NCBI GenBank assembly: GCA_900315835.1
Contig: ONAR01000010.1
Coordinates: 1-64,000 of the forward strand
Direction of reading: 5' to 3'
Source: an uncultured Prevotella sp.
GTDB taxonomy: Bacteria > Bacteroidota > Bacteroidia > Bacteroidales > Bacteroidaceae
Length of the DNA stretch: 64,000 nucleotides
Position 1 is the stretch's first letter. The number at the start of each line of letters is the position of its first letter. The position numbers were made by a program, and so were the translations under genes. Under the pieces are notes generated by a model. The model worked only from the letters and a program-made list of their open reading frames with translations, was not told the origin of the DNA and ran no database searches. This document shows, one piece after another, positions 1 to 8,176 of this stretch.

Positions 1-2909
1 GAGCAGCTCATCAGGCCGGCGTAGGTGCCGTCATACACCTGGCCGCCGAGCTGGTACTGGAAGTCGGCCGAGAAGTCGATGCCCTTCCACGACAGGCTTG
101 TGCCGAAGCCGCCGTAGGCGTCGGGCAGCATGTCGCCGCAGAGATAGTCGCTGGCGTCGTTGTACGAGGCGGTCTTCTCCTGACTCACCACCTTGCGGTG
201 TGTGGTGCCGGTGTAGGTGTTGCGGTCAACCACGTTGTTGTCGTTGTCGTAATACACGTCGTTGCCGTTGGCGTCCTTCTCAAACACATTCTTGTAGTAG
301 AGGGCCTCGCCCGTCTTGGGGTCGGGGCCGGCGTAGCGCTTGGCGTAGTAGGTGGCCACCGACTCTCCCTCCTTGTAGAAGTAGCTGCCGCTGGAATAGC
401 CCAGGCCGATGCCGTCCTGGTAGTTCTTCTTGCGACTGGGGGCCAGCTTGGTAATCTCGTTGTGGTTGGTGGTGAAGTTGGCATAGAGCGACCAGGTGAG
501 TTCGTTGTTGCGGATGACATCGCCGCGCACGTCAATCTCGACACCGTTGTTCTTCATGTTGCCCACATTGTCATAATAGCCGCTCCAGCCGAAGGATGGA
601 GGCAGGGGCACCCACGACAGCATGTCCTTTGTGGTGTTGTTGTAGTATTCCACGGTGCCGCTCAGGCGTCCGTTCCAGAACGAGAAGTCGGCGCCGATGT
701 TGAACTTGCCGTTCTTCTCCCACGAGATGTTGACGTTGCCGAGCGAGCTTGGGGTGAGGGATACGTTGTTGTTGGAGTTGCTGATGGAGAAGTAGCGTAT
801 GTAGCGGTAGGAGCCAATGCGGTCGTTGCCGTTCTCACCGTAGGAGGCCTTGAGCTTCAGCTCGTCCACCCAGGGAGCGTTGAACCATTTCTCCTTGTTG
901 ATGAGCCATCCGCCGCCGAGCGACCAGAATGTGCCCCACCAGTGGTTCTTGTCGAAGCGCGACGAGGCCTGGCGCATGACGGAGACCGAGCCGAAGTAGC
1001 GGTCGTTGTAGTTGTACATGGCGCGGCTCAGCCACGACTCAGTGTTGTAGTCGCTCTGTGACGACGATGCGCTGCCCATGACCACGGCTCCGGCAAGCTC
1101 CTTGTTATAGACGGAGAACTGGTTGGTCTTGTTGGCGTAGAGGTCGTAGCCATAGGCACGGTAGTACTCGTGGCCGAGCATCACCTCGATGTCGTGCAGG
1201 CCGAACGTGCGGTGCCAGTTGAGGCGCTGCTGGAAGTTGTAGGTCCAGGTGCGCTGGTGCTCCTTGGTTACGTTTCCCTTTGTCTCTGCATACTGGCCGA
1301 AGAACGGGTTGACGGTGTTTGTGGAGCGTGCCTCGTCGAGATAGACGCTGTTGATGGAGGTGAAGGTGAGGCCGAAGGGAAGATAGATGTCAGCCTGTCC
1401 CGTACCGTCGAAGGTGTTGCCCTCGGTGTAGTTGGTGTTGAGCTTGTTGTTCGAGATAGGATTGGACTGGTTGATGTAGGGACGTGGGTTGGGCACCACC
1501 ACGCCGTCACCATAGTCGTAGCGTACCAAGCGTGAGGCCTGGTCATAGATCTTGTTGCCGTTGGCATCGCGGATGAACATGGGATAGATGGGTGCGATGT
1601 TGGTGAACGCGAAGGCGTTGCCGGAACCGCCCTCAGAACCGTCGTCGCCCAGGGAGTTCTGGTCGTAGTGGGCGTAGGTCATGTTGCCGGTGAGCTTTAT
1701 CCAGGACTTCAGCTGGTAGTCGGCTTTCATGCGGCCGGTGAAGCGGGTGTAGTCGGAAGCCGCGGTGATACCCTTGTTCTTCAGGTAGTTGGCCGAGCCA
1801 TAGAACGTGCCCTTATCGTTGGCGCCGGTGGCGCTGATGGTGTATTCCTGGCGGAGGCTGTTGTTGTAGATCTCATCCTCCCAGTCGTCGGGGGTGAGAT
1901 AATACTGCGTGCCGTTCATGGTGCTGATGCGGCCGAGCGTGGCGTTGGGGTTGAGCTTGCCGTTGGTGCCGATGAGCAACTGGCCCTCGGGCACGGTATA
2001 GACGTTGTAGGCCAGGCCGTATGACTGGCTGTTGATCATGTTGTTGTTGACCCACTGCCATGCGGCGTTGGCATCGTAGCCAAGTTTGTTCTGCGCGTAG
2101 TTGTAGAGGCCCTTGTACCACATCTCGTAGTAGGCTGCGGGGTTGTTGATGGTCTTGTACTCAGGCACGGCCTTGGAGTTGGAGCCCCACTTGGCGTCGA
2201 CGGTAATCTTTGCGCTCTGGCCTTTCTTTCCCGACTTCGTGGTGATGAGTATGACGCCGTTGCCGCCGCGCGCGCCGTAGAGTGCGGTAGAGGCGGCATC
2301 CTTTAGCACGGTCATGTTCTCTATGTCAACGGGGTTGATGGTGTTGAGGTCGCCGTCGAAAGGCGAGCCGTCAACCACGATGAGGGGGTTGTTGCCAGAG
2401 TTGATGGAGTTGATGCCGCGGATGCGGATGGTGGAAGTTGAGCCGGGCTGTCCGGTAGCGTTGTAGATCTGCACGCCCGCAGCCTTGCCCTTGAGGGCAT
2501 CTACGGCGTTGGTCACCTGCACCTTGCCAATCTCGTCGCTGCCGACGATGGCGGCCGAGCCGGTGAACGAGCTTTTCTTCTGCGTACCGTAGGCCACGAC
2601 CATCACCTCGTCGAGGGTTTTGTTGTCGGTGTCCATCACCACCTTCATGTTGCTGCCGGCCTTCACGGTCTGGGGCTTCATGCCGAGGTAGCTGATGGTG
2701 AGCCTCGCGCCCGCCGGGGCGTTGAGCTGGAAATGGCCATCAATATCGGTGACTGTGCCAGTGTTGGTGCCCTCCACCTTCACGGCAGCGCCCACGATGG
2801 GCTCGCCGTCCTGGCTGGAGGTTACGGTGCCACTAACTTTCGTCTGGGCCAGTGCGCTTCCGACAAAGAGGAAGAACCCGACCAAAAACATCATTAGTCT
2901 TTTTTCCAT
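1..2909 (-). CDS. SusC/RagA-family TonB-dependent outer-membrane receptor (3' end outside window)
   Basis: The gene reads leftwards from ATG at 2907-2909 and runs open to the window edge, giving about 969 codons without a stop. Residues 1-21 form a signal peptide ending ALA-QT. Next come a carboxypeptidase-like regulatory beta-sandwich (GTVTSSQDGEPIVGA, about 24-105), the conserved linker EVMVVAYGTQKKS, and a plug domain (GKAAGVQI, RIRGINSINSGNNPLIVVDG, LKDAASTALYGARG). A long aromatic-rich beta-barrel follows. This is the classic SusC order; such proteins import oligosaccharides or peptides across the outer membrane using TonB energy. The SusD partner that would name the substrate class lies beyond the left edge. 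A canonical promoter lies about 160 bp upstream. The family call is secure; the substrate is unknown. Confidence 0.95.
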   Translation of the reverse strand, partial: MEKRLMMFLVGFFLFVGSALAQTKVSGTVTSSQDGEPIVGAAVKVEGTNTGTVTDIDGHFQLNAPAGARLTISYLGMKPQTVKAGSNMKVVMDTDNKTLDEVMVVAYGTQKKSSFTGSAAIVGSDEIGKVQVTNAVDALKGKAAGVQIYNATGQPGSTSTIRIRGINSINSGNNPLIVVDGSPFDGDLNTINPVDIENMTVLKDAASTALYGARGGNGVILITTKSGKKGQSAKITVDAKWGSNSKAVPEYKTINNPAAYYEMWYKGLYNYAQNKLGYDANAAWQWVNNNMINSQSYGLAYNVYTVPEGQLLIGTNGKLNPNATLGRISTMNGTQYYLTPDDWEDEIYNNSLRQEYTISATGANDKGTFYGSANYLKNKGITAASDYTRFTGRMKADYQLKSWIKLTGNMTYAHYDQNSLGDDGSEGGSGNAFAFTNIAPIYPMFIRDANGNKIYDQASRLVRYDYGDGVVVPNPRPYINQSNPISNNKLNTNYTEGNTFDGTGQADIYLPFGLTFTSINSVYLDEARSTNTVNPFFGQYAETKGNVTKEHQRTWTYNFQQRLNWHRTFGLHDIEVMLGHEYYRAYGYDLYANKTNQFSVYNKELAGAVVMGSASSSQSDYNTESWLSRAMYNYNDRYFGSVSVMRQASSRFDKNHWWGTFWSLGGGWLINKEKWFNAPWVDELKLKASYGENGNDRIGSYRYIRYFSISNSNNNVSLTPSSLGNVNISWEKNGKFNIGADFSFWNGRLSGTVEYYNNTTKDMLSWVPLPPSFGWSGYYDNVGNMKNNGVEIDVRGDVIRNNELTWSLYANFTTNHNEITKLAPSRKKNYQDGIGLGYSSGSYFYKEGESVATYYAKRYAGPDPKTGEALYYKNVFEKDANGNDVYYDNDNNVVDRNTYTGTTHRKVVSQEKTASYNDASDYLCGDMLPDAYGGFGTSLSWKGIDFSADFQYQLGGQVYDGTYAGLMSC

Positions 2910-3076
2910 AAATTCTCTCGTTTAAATTGATACTTATATATAATGTTATTTCTATGCCTATTAAGCTTTCTTTGCCATTATCTCATCTTCCTCCGCGCGG
3001 GAGGCGGACGGGATGTTATGTATACCTAAAATCTCTTTCCCTTACGTAATTTTAAACATTGTCTTAAACAATGTTG

Positions 3077-3108
3077 CAAAATTAAATAAAGTTTTCATTT
3101 GCACCAAA
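3077..3108 (-). promoter_or_regulatory. Bacteroidota sigma-A promoter for the SusC-like gene
   Basis: On the minus strand the -33 box TTTG (3105-3108) and the -7 box TAATTTTG (3077-3084) are separated by exactly 20 nt. This matches the Bacteroidota consensus TTTG-N19/20-TAnnTTTG. It predicts a leader of about 160 nt before the ATG at 2909. Confidence 0.75.
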
Positions 3109-3200
3109 TAAAATGGTTATAAATTTACATATTCGCTGAAATTTATGCCTTTTTGCATCAAAAACTTGCATTGTGCGACTTTTTTCGGTCCACTTTGTTA

Positions 3201-3887
3201 CTATTTCGATGCCAGATAAGCAGTGATGATGCGGTTCAGTACTTTCTGATTGGCATCAGCGAGTCGCTGGTTATTGATACTCTGAATGTATACGCGCGTT
3301 GTGTTTGTGTTGGAATGTCCAAGAGCGCTTGAGATGACAGCCAGGTCGATGTTGGTGTCGTAGGCGAGGCTTGCCCAGGTATGTCTGACGACGTAGGAGG
3401 TGAGCACGCCGTGCAATCTGGCTTTTCTCTCCAGCTGGTGCAGTGCCCGGTTGTAGGCCCTGAGGCGCGACTGGTACTGGTGGTAGGCCTGGCTCGGGTT
3501 GGTGGTGGTGAGGATGGGGAAGACGTATCCGTCGGTCTCATGACCGGAGGTGTAGCGGTCGATGATGTCCTGCATGCAGGGCTCCAGTTTGATGGTGATG
3601 AGCTGGCCGGTCTTATGCCGCTCATACGCGATCATGCCGTTGGCTATCTGCTGGCAGCGCAACGCTTCTTCCTCAGCACACTGAAGGAGTGCATTTGTCG
3701 GTGCCGCCTTGTCCCACCTGTCATCCGGAGCCGGAAGGGGTGGAACTTGATAGCAATTTCGAATGATAAATAAGACATAAGCGTAAAATTTAAAACAGGT
3801 AAGAATTACATCGCGGCCGTCTTTCGGCCACGGCAAAGTTACGCATTGTAATCGACAAGACTTTAACGGTTCCCCGTGGATAACCAA
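3201..3887 (-). pseudogene. Tyrosine recombinase (phage integrase family), N-terminally truncated remnant
   Basis: Only the C-terminal half of a Bacteroidota tyrosine recombinase is recognisable, from about 3665 to 3201. It has the beta-hairpin segment IANGMIAYERHKTGQ, the box SYVVRHTWAS (second catalytic Arg; a Tyr sits where many families have His, as is common in Bacteroidota), LGHSNTNTT, and the nucleophile Tyr in TTRVYIQS. The N-terminal SAM-like DNA-binding domain and the first catalytic Arg region are absent. The first ~74 residues of the ORF (3887-3666) match nothing I recognise and probably come from sequence joined at the truncation point. A -7-like TAACTTTG lies inside this upstream part (3834-3841). 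The remnant is probably inactive and marks a past mobile element. Confidence 0.75.
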
Positions 3888-4387
3888 TCCATTTTACCAT
3901 GATTTTTTAGGTATATGTCTATCATAACGATTGCATAGCGGTGGAAATGTTACAGCCAAGGGGCAGAAAATGAGCGGAAAATGCCATTTAATATTTGGGG
4001 GCTCGCGATAGCTATGGTATCGCGGTGCGTGTTGAAAGACAATATCCGTGGCTGAAAGAAGTTTGTGGTGAGATAAGGAGGTGCCCCTCCCCTGCCCTCC
4101 CCAAAGGGGAGGGAGAAATTCGGTATTAGTGTAGTGGCAGGTCTTGTGCCGGCCACCATCCGCATACGTAATCTCCCCCGTAACGATCGTAACGATTTAT
4201 GGTGGTGACGGGTATCTGCGGTTGGTGGCCGGCACAAGACCGGCCACTACACTGGTTGTTTCGTCGGCAGGAATGCCGACGCTCCTACTCCTGCTTATTG
4301 TAATGACTGGACTTCCGGACTTCTAAAACCTTCCGGACTTCTAAAACCTTCCGGACTTCTAAAACCTTCCGGACTACCATTCCCCAC
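3888..4387. repeat. Gene-free 500 bp filled with short repeat families
   Basis: No gene is seen here. In order the stretch holds: a 21-bp palindrome-like unit (4004-4024) also present identically at 63038-63058 and, in reverse orientation, in the array at 45436; a CCCTCCCC-AAA-GGGGAGGG hairpin (4094-4113); a near-perfect 30-bp inverted repeat (4128-4157 against 4224-4253); a small CGTCGGCA/TGCCGACG hairpin (4262-4281); and the start of a GTAATGACTGGACTTCCGGACTTC-type array. Each has relatives elsewhere in the window. Confidence 0.85.
4128..4253. repeat. MITE-like element with 30-bp inverted terminal repeats
   Basis: The 30-bp left arm (4128-4157, beginning AGTGTAGTGG) and right arm (4224-4253) are reverse complements with one mismatch, and pairing continues weakly inward (CCGCATAC / GTATCTGCGG). 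The interior of about 66 bp is non-coding and contains the direct repeat CGTAACGAT twice. Partial copies of the arm occur at 38968, 39913, 53331-53405 and 63064. Confidence 0.7.
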
Positions 4388-4459
4388 TTATTGTAATGAC
4401 TGGACTTCAGGACTTCTGACTTCCGGACTTCTAAAACCTTCTCCCTTCCGGACTTCTAA
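4296..4459. repeat. Composite GTAATGACTGGACTTCC / CCGGACTTC element, several copies
   Basis: Units of GGACTTC(C/T) are joined to TTGTAATGACT at 4299 and again at 4391, with TTCTAAAACC spacers between units. This is the reverse-complement orientation of the GAAGTCC(G/A)-GTCATTAC element seen at seven or more other places in the window. Its left-hand portion encodes the end of the WYL regulator. Confidence 0.85.
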
Positions 4460-5368
4460 TAGCGCCCCCATCTCCTCTATCTTCCCGCGAAGGTACTGGC
4501 GGAGGCCATCGTCGTCAATCACCTCAATGTGGTCGTAGAGGCCGAGGATGAAGCGACCGATGCCGATGTAATTGGCAAGGTCGGCCTCGAAGATCCAATG
4601 CTTGTCACCATCGGGCGTGATGAGGTTGTAGCTCGCGGGGTACTCCTCCTGCATGAGGTTGTAGGCCACGAGGTCGAAGCGCAGCCGCACATGGCAGGGA
4701 CTGTCGCTGCTGAACATGAACAGGTCGGTGAAGACCTTGCGGTGCTGGTCGGTGTTGAACCAGTTGTCGGGCAACACCTCCACGCTGCCGATGCGTGAGA
4801 TCTTGAAGGTCTTGTTCTTATGCGATTTGATTTCATAGGCGTAGACGTCGGAGTCGTCGCCGAGGAAATTGTAGGGCTCCACCACCCTATCGCTCATCGT
4901 CTGACTGTTGGACGAGGCGTAGTCGTGGAGGATGACGATGAGCTGATGCTTCACCGCACGCTGCAGGAGCGAGAGGTTGCGGTAGTCCTTGCGCGAGAAC
5001 CGCGTGGTCACCGGGTCGTTGACGTGGTAGTAGTAATGCAGCTTGCGCTTGAGGGCGTCGACCGTTGGCGAGTTCTCCTTCACGCTGCAGAGCAAGCCGA
5101 AGAGGTAAGTGGCCTGCTCCTGCGTGAAGTTGACCGCCTGGGCGATGTCGAGGAAGAACGGCGACCGCGCCTCGAGGGTGTAGAGGCCGTGGTAGCGGCG
5201 GATGGAGAAGCCGTAGTCCTTCATTGCCTTAAGCAGGTAATACACGTTGCGCGTTGACGTTCCGAGCGTCTTCGCTATCTCCTCCACAGTCTGCGCGCGG
5301 TCGCCGGCCATAGACCGGATGACGTCGAGGCAGCGGGTGAAGGAGGTAAACTTTTCATTGTCGGGCAT
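4388..5368 (-). CDS. HTH and WYL-domain transcriptional regulator
   Basis: The protein has 326 residues. The N-terminus (about 1-60) is a DeoR/HTH_11-type winged helix (TVEEIAKTLGTSTRNVYYLLKAM). The middle contains a WYL-like ligand-sensing fold (about 140-200: VEPYNFLGDDSDVYAYEIKS, then FKISRIGSVEVL) and the usual C-terminal extension (IEVIDDDGLRQYLRGKI). Such proteins repress or activate nearby genes in response to nucleic-acid-like or small ligands. The last ~17 residues (GFRSPEVRSPEVQSLQ) are encoded by the 8-bp intergenic repeat, which also supplies the stop codon. The ATG at 5366-5368 lies at the edge of a 9-bp ATGGGG array. rnhB lies 53 bp upstream on the same strand. Confidence 0.85.
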   Translation of the reverse strand: MPDNEKFTSFTRCLDVIRSMAGDRAQTVEEIAKTLGTSTRNVYYLLKAMKDYGFSIRRYHGLYTLEARSPFFLDIAQAVNFTQEQATYLFGLLCSVKENSPTVDALKRKLHYYYHVNDPVTTRFSRKDYRNLSLLQRAVKHQLIVILHDYASSNSQTMSDRVVEPYNFLGDDSDVYAYEIKSHKNKTFKISRIGSVEVLPDNWFNTDQHRKVFTDLFMFSSDSPCHVRLRFDLVAYNLMQEEYPASYNLITPDGDKHWIFEADLANYIGIGRFILGLYDHIEVIDDDGLRQYLRGKIEEMGALLEVRKGEGFRSPEVRSPEVQSLQ

Positions 5369-5450
5369 GGGGATGGGGATTATGGGTGCAGGGGAGATGG
5401 GGATAATGGGGCGAATGGGGTTTATGGGTCGGATGGGTGAGAGGGAGAGG
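5366..5450. repeat. Degenerate 9-bp ATGGGGnnn array
   Basis: Imperfect tandem units (ATGGGGATT, ATGGGTGCA, ATGGGGATA, ATGGGGCGA) fill the gap between rnhB and the WYL regulator and run into the 3' end of rnhB. Purer arrays of the same family occur at 53181-53305 and 55305-55397. Confidence 0.75.
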
Positions 5451-6138
5451 AAGAGGGAGAAGATGACGGAGAAGGCGCTTGCGAGGCGGCGAGGGCTTGA
5501 GAAGCAGCGGAGGCCGCTTCTCCAAAGTCGAGCTCGAGCTGTAGGTCGCCGTAGAGATTGAACGTGCGGCGGTGGTAGGGACTGGGGCCGTATTGGCGGA
5601 TGGCCTCGCGGTGCTCGCGCGTGGGATAGCCCTTGTTGCGCGACCAGCCATACATCGGATACTCCTTGGCAAGGCGGTCCATGTAGTCGTCGCGGTAAGT
5701 CTTAGCGAGGATGCTCGCGGCGGCGATGGACTGGTAGGTGGCGTCGCCATGGATGATGCAGGTGTAGGGCTGGCCCTCGGGGTAAGGGTCGAAGCGGTTG
5801 CCGTCGATGAGCAGTGCCTCAGGGCGCACCTTGAGCTGGTCGAGGGCGCGGTGCATAGCGAGGAAACTGGCGTGCAAGATATTGACCTTATCAATCTCCT
5901 CGGGCGTCACGATGCCGACGGCCCACGCCACGGCGTCGCGCTCAATCTGCTCGCGCAGGGCATAGCGGCGCTTCTCGGTGAGCTGTTTAGAGTCGTTGAG
6001 CAGCGGATTGTCGTAGTCGTGGGGCAGGATGACGGCTGCGCCAAACACACTGCCCGCCAGACAGCCACGGCCCGCCTCATCGCAGCCCGCTTCCACCTTG
6101 GTATGATCGAGATAAGGCAAGAGTTGATGCTTTGTCAT
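5422..6138 (-). CDS. rnhB: Ribonuclease HII
   Basis: RNase HII cleaves the RNA strand of RNA-DNA hybrids and starts removal of single ribonucleotides from DNA. The active-site motifs are present: DEAGRG near the N-terminus, LNDSKQL, and [21 protein letters not shown], followed by the Tyr-Gly substrate-recognition region [11 protein letters not shown]. The ATG at 6136-6138 (MTKHQLLPY) is preferred; an in-frame TTG six codons upstream is possible. The catalytic domain ends near LELDFG. The last ~30 residues are a low-complexity Ala/Ser/Pro tail ([20 protein letters not shown]) that extends into the ATGGGG repeat region and is not part of the family fold. Confidence 0.95.
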   Translation of the reverse strand: MTKHQLLPYLDHTKVEAGCDEAGRGCLAGSVFGAAVILPHDYDNPLLNDSKQLTEKRRYALREQIERDAVAWAVGIVTPEEIDKVNILHASFLAMHRALDQLKVRPEALLIDGNRFDPYPEGQPYTCIIHGDATYQSIAAASILAKTYRDDYMDRLAKEYPMYGWSRNKGYPTREHREAIRQYGPSPYHRRTFNLYGDLQLELDFGEAASAASQALAASQAPSPSSSPSSSPSHPSDP

Positions 6139-6221
6139 AGGATGATGCGATTGCAATTAAACTATTAACCTTTTTAACTACTACAACGATGGAATTGAAA
6201 ATATATTTCGCTTTTAATCGA

Positions 6222-6229
6222 TAATTTTG
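6222..6229 (+). promoter_or_regulatory. Possible -7 box for the gene at 6256
   Basis: TAATTTTG matches TAnnTTTG and lies 26 bp before the ATG. The expected -33 position has only an A/T-rich TTGAAA-like sequence, so this is a moderate candidate. Confidence 0.5.
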
Positions 6230-6255
6230 CAGCGTGAATCATAAAACAAACGACA

Positions 6256-6603
6256 ATGGAGAAGAATATGATGATGCCTGCACTGGAGCAGACGCCCGGC
6301 ATGAGACTCAAAGCAACATGTCAGAAAAGCGTGTGGCAGAAGAGCGCATACCCGAAGGCTTTAGTATTGAAAGGTATGTGGAAGACGGTGCTCGACTTGG
6401 TTAAGGCACCGGTGGTATGGCTGCGCGCCTACTACTCCTCGGTATGCGGCAAGGAACTGACGATGGGTCAGACGGCATTGCTCATCAACACGCAGGCCGC
6501 CTTTCTCGTCACCGCGCTGCCCGCCGACATGCCGATTATTGCCCGCTTGGCCTGCTGCGTGTGGCTGGTGGGAAGCTTGAGGGAGTGCAAGAAAAGAATA
6601 TAG
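6256..6603 (+). CDS. Small hypothetical protein with a hydrophobic C-terminal half
   Basis: The protein has 115 residues and no recognised family. The first ~45 residues are basic (MRLKATCQKSVWQKSAYPK). Residues about 70-108 are hydrophobic (LLINTQAAFLVTALPA, then PIIARLACCVWLVGSL), consistent with one or two membrane passes, and it ends with a basic CKKRI. It stands alone and diverges from rnhB. A TAATTTTG box just upstream supports it being a real gene. No function can be assigned. Confidence 0.6.
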   Translation: MEKNMMMPALEQTPGMRLKATCQKSVWQKSAYPKALVLKGMWKTVLDLVKAPVVWLRAYYSSVCGKELTMGQTALLINTQAAFLVTALPADMPIIARLACCVWLVGSLRECKKRI

Positions 6604-6640
6604 GAGCCCCACCTACGGCCCTACGGCACAACTACGGCCT

Positions 6641-6850
6641 CACTACGGCCCCACCCCCTTTGCGCCTTGCGCAAAGGGCCCTCCCCCAAATGGGGAGGGT
6701 GAAATATGCGTGCTAAACATATGACAGCGGCCTACGGATCGGCAACAAACAAAGCAACGGCTATGTGTTGCTTATTGAAATCTCACCCTCCCCATTTGGG
6801 GGAGGGCCCTCGGCTCGTAAACGAGCCGAGGGGGTGGGGCCGGAGCTGTG
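6641..6850. repeat. Large inverted repeat built from two CCCTCCCC elements with different inner hairpins
   Basis: The left arm (GGCCCCACCCCC...GGGCCCTCCCCC, AAATGGGGAGGGTGA, about 6651-6702) and the right arm (about 6782-6842) are reverse complements except for one small block. In the left arm that block is a TTTGCGC-CT-TGCGCAAA-type hairpin. In the right arm the equivalent place holds TCGGCTCGT-AA-ACGAGCCGA. Both blocks are self-complementary but unrelated in sequence. No gene lies between the arms. Confidence 0.8.
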
Positions 6851-6860
6851 CCGCATGTGG

Positions 6861-8159
6861 CTAAAACATCCTCCTCACCCGCTCTATTCCTTCGGCCAGC
6901 ACGTCAATCTCCTCCTTTGTATTGTATAGGGCAAAGGAAGCGCGGACAGTGCCGAGGACACCCAAGCGGTCCATCAACGGTTGGGCACAATGATGGCCGG
7001 TACGCACGGCAATGCCTAACTGATCAAGCAACGTACCCATATCCATGTGGTGGATGTCGCCCACATTGAAGGAGACGACCGCATCGTGGGAGGTATTGGA
7101 AGTCCGGAAGTCCGGAAGTTCTGAAGTCCCGTCATTACAATTAGAAGTGAGAAGGGAAGAGTCGCTTGAGAGAGGAATTGGCCCATAAATCTTCATTCCG
7201 TCAATCTGAGAGAGGCGCTGGAGGGCGTAGTCGGTGAGGGCGCGCTCGTGGGCCTCGATATTCTCCATACCCAACTGCATCATATAGTCAATGGCTGTGG
7301 CCAGACCATGCGATGCGATATAATCAGGCGTGCCGGCCTCGAACTTCAATGGCGGCTTCTCAAACGTGGTCTTCTCGAAGCTCACATGCTCAATCATCTC
7401 TCCCCCACCCTGATACGGCGGCAGACGGTCGAGCCAGTCCTCCTTGCCATAGAGCACGCCGATGCCCGTAGGACCGTACATCTTATGACCGCTGAAGACA
7501 AAGAAGTCGCAGTCGAGATCCTGCATGTCGACCTTGAAATGGGGCGTGCTTTGGGCGCCGTCGACCATCACGGGAACGTCGTGGGCATGGGCGATGCGCA
7601 CGATATCCTTCACGGGATTAACCGTACCGAGGACGTTGCTCACGTGGGCAACGCTTACTATCTTCGTATGTTCGTTGAACAACTGCTCAAAGGCCTGCAG
7701 GTCGAGGAGTCCGTCGTCGGTCATCGGGATGACGCGCAGGCGGATGCCCTTGCGGGCGGCGGCGAGCTGCCAGGGCACGATGTTGGAGTGGTGCTCCATC
7801 ACCGAGACGATGACCTCGTCGCCCGGCTGCATCATCGCTTCGGAGAACGTGGCGGCAACGAGGTTGAGTCCCTCGGTGGTGCCGCGCGTGAAGACAATCT
7901 CCGACGTCGACCGGGCGTTGATGAAGCGACGCACAGTCTCGCGGGCAGCCTCATGGAGCTCGGTAGCCTGCACGCTGAGGTAGTGGACGCCGCGGTGCAC
8001 ATTGGCGTTGGCGTTGAGGTACTCGTCGCGCATGGCGTCGAGCACGCACATCGGCTTCTGCGTCGTGGCGGCGTTGTCGAGATAAACGAGCGGCTTGCCG
8101 TGCACCTCACGGGAGAGTATCGGGAAGTCGGCCCGCACCTTATTAATATCGTACATCAT
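6861..8159 (-). CDS. sufS: SufS-type cysteine desulfurase with an in-frame repeat insertion
   Basis: A PLP enzyme that takes sulfur from L-cysteine for Fe-S cluster assembly. Seen: YLDNAATTQKP at the N-terminus, MEHHSNIVPW, the PLP-binding Lys in FSGHKMYGPTGIG, and the persulfide Cys in RTGHHCAQPLM; the C-terminus is normal (GTVRASFALYNTKEEID). Between KIYGP and VVSFNVGD, where homologues have only a few residues, there are about 30 extra residues (including SLLTSNCNDGTSELPDF) encoded by a copy of the GAAGTCCG/GTCATTAC intergenic element. The frame is kept and all catalytic residues remain. It is the last gene of sufB-C-D-S, 17 bp after sufD. Two ATGs (8159 and 8156) are possible starts. Confidence 0.95.
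   Translation of the reverse strand: MMYDINKVRADFPILSREVHGKPLVYLDNAATTQKPMCVLDAMRDEYLNANANVHRGVHYLSVQATELHEAARETVRRFINARSTSEIVFTRGTTEGLNLVAATFSEAMMQPGDEVIVSVMEHHSNIVPWQLAAARKGIRLRVIPMTDDGLLDLQAFEQLFNEHTKIVSVAHVSNVLGTVNPVKDIVRIAHAHDVPVMVDGAQSTPHFKVDMQDLDCDFFVFSGHKMYGPTGIGVLYGKEDWLDRLPPYQGGGEMIEHVSFEKTTFEKPPLKFEAGTPDYIASHGLATAIDYMMQLGMENIEAHERALTDYALQRLSQIDGMKIYGPIPLSSDSSLLTSNCNDGTSELPDFRTSNTSHDAVVSFNVGDIHHMDMGTLLDQLGIAVRTGHHCAQPLMDRLGVLGTVRASFALYNTKEEIDVLAEGIERVRRMF
7093..7181. repeat. 8-bp-unit composite element inserted inside sufS
   Basis: GGAAGTCC units (7098-7128) are followed by CGTCATTACAATT (7130-7142), the same order as the intergenic copies at 52107-52206 and 43596-43621. The element is read through in frame as part of SufS. 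Confidence 0.85.
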
Positions 8160-8176
8160 TCAAATTCTTCTATGGG

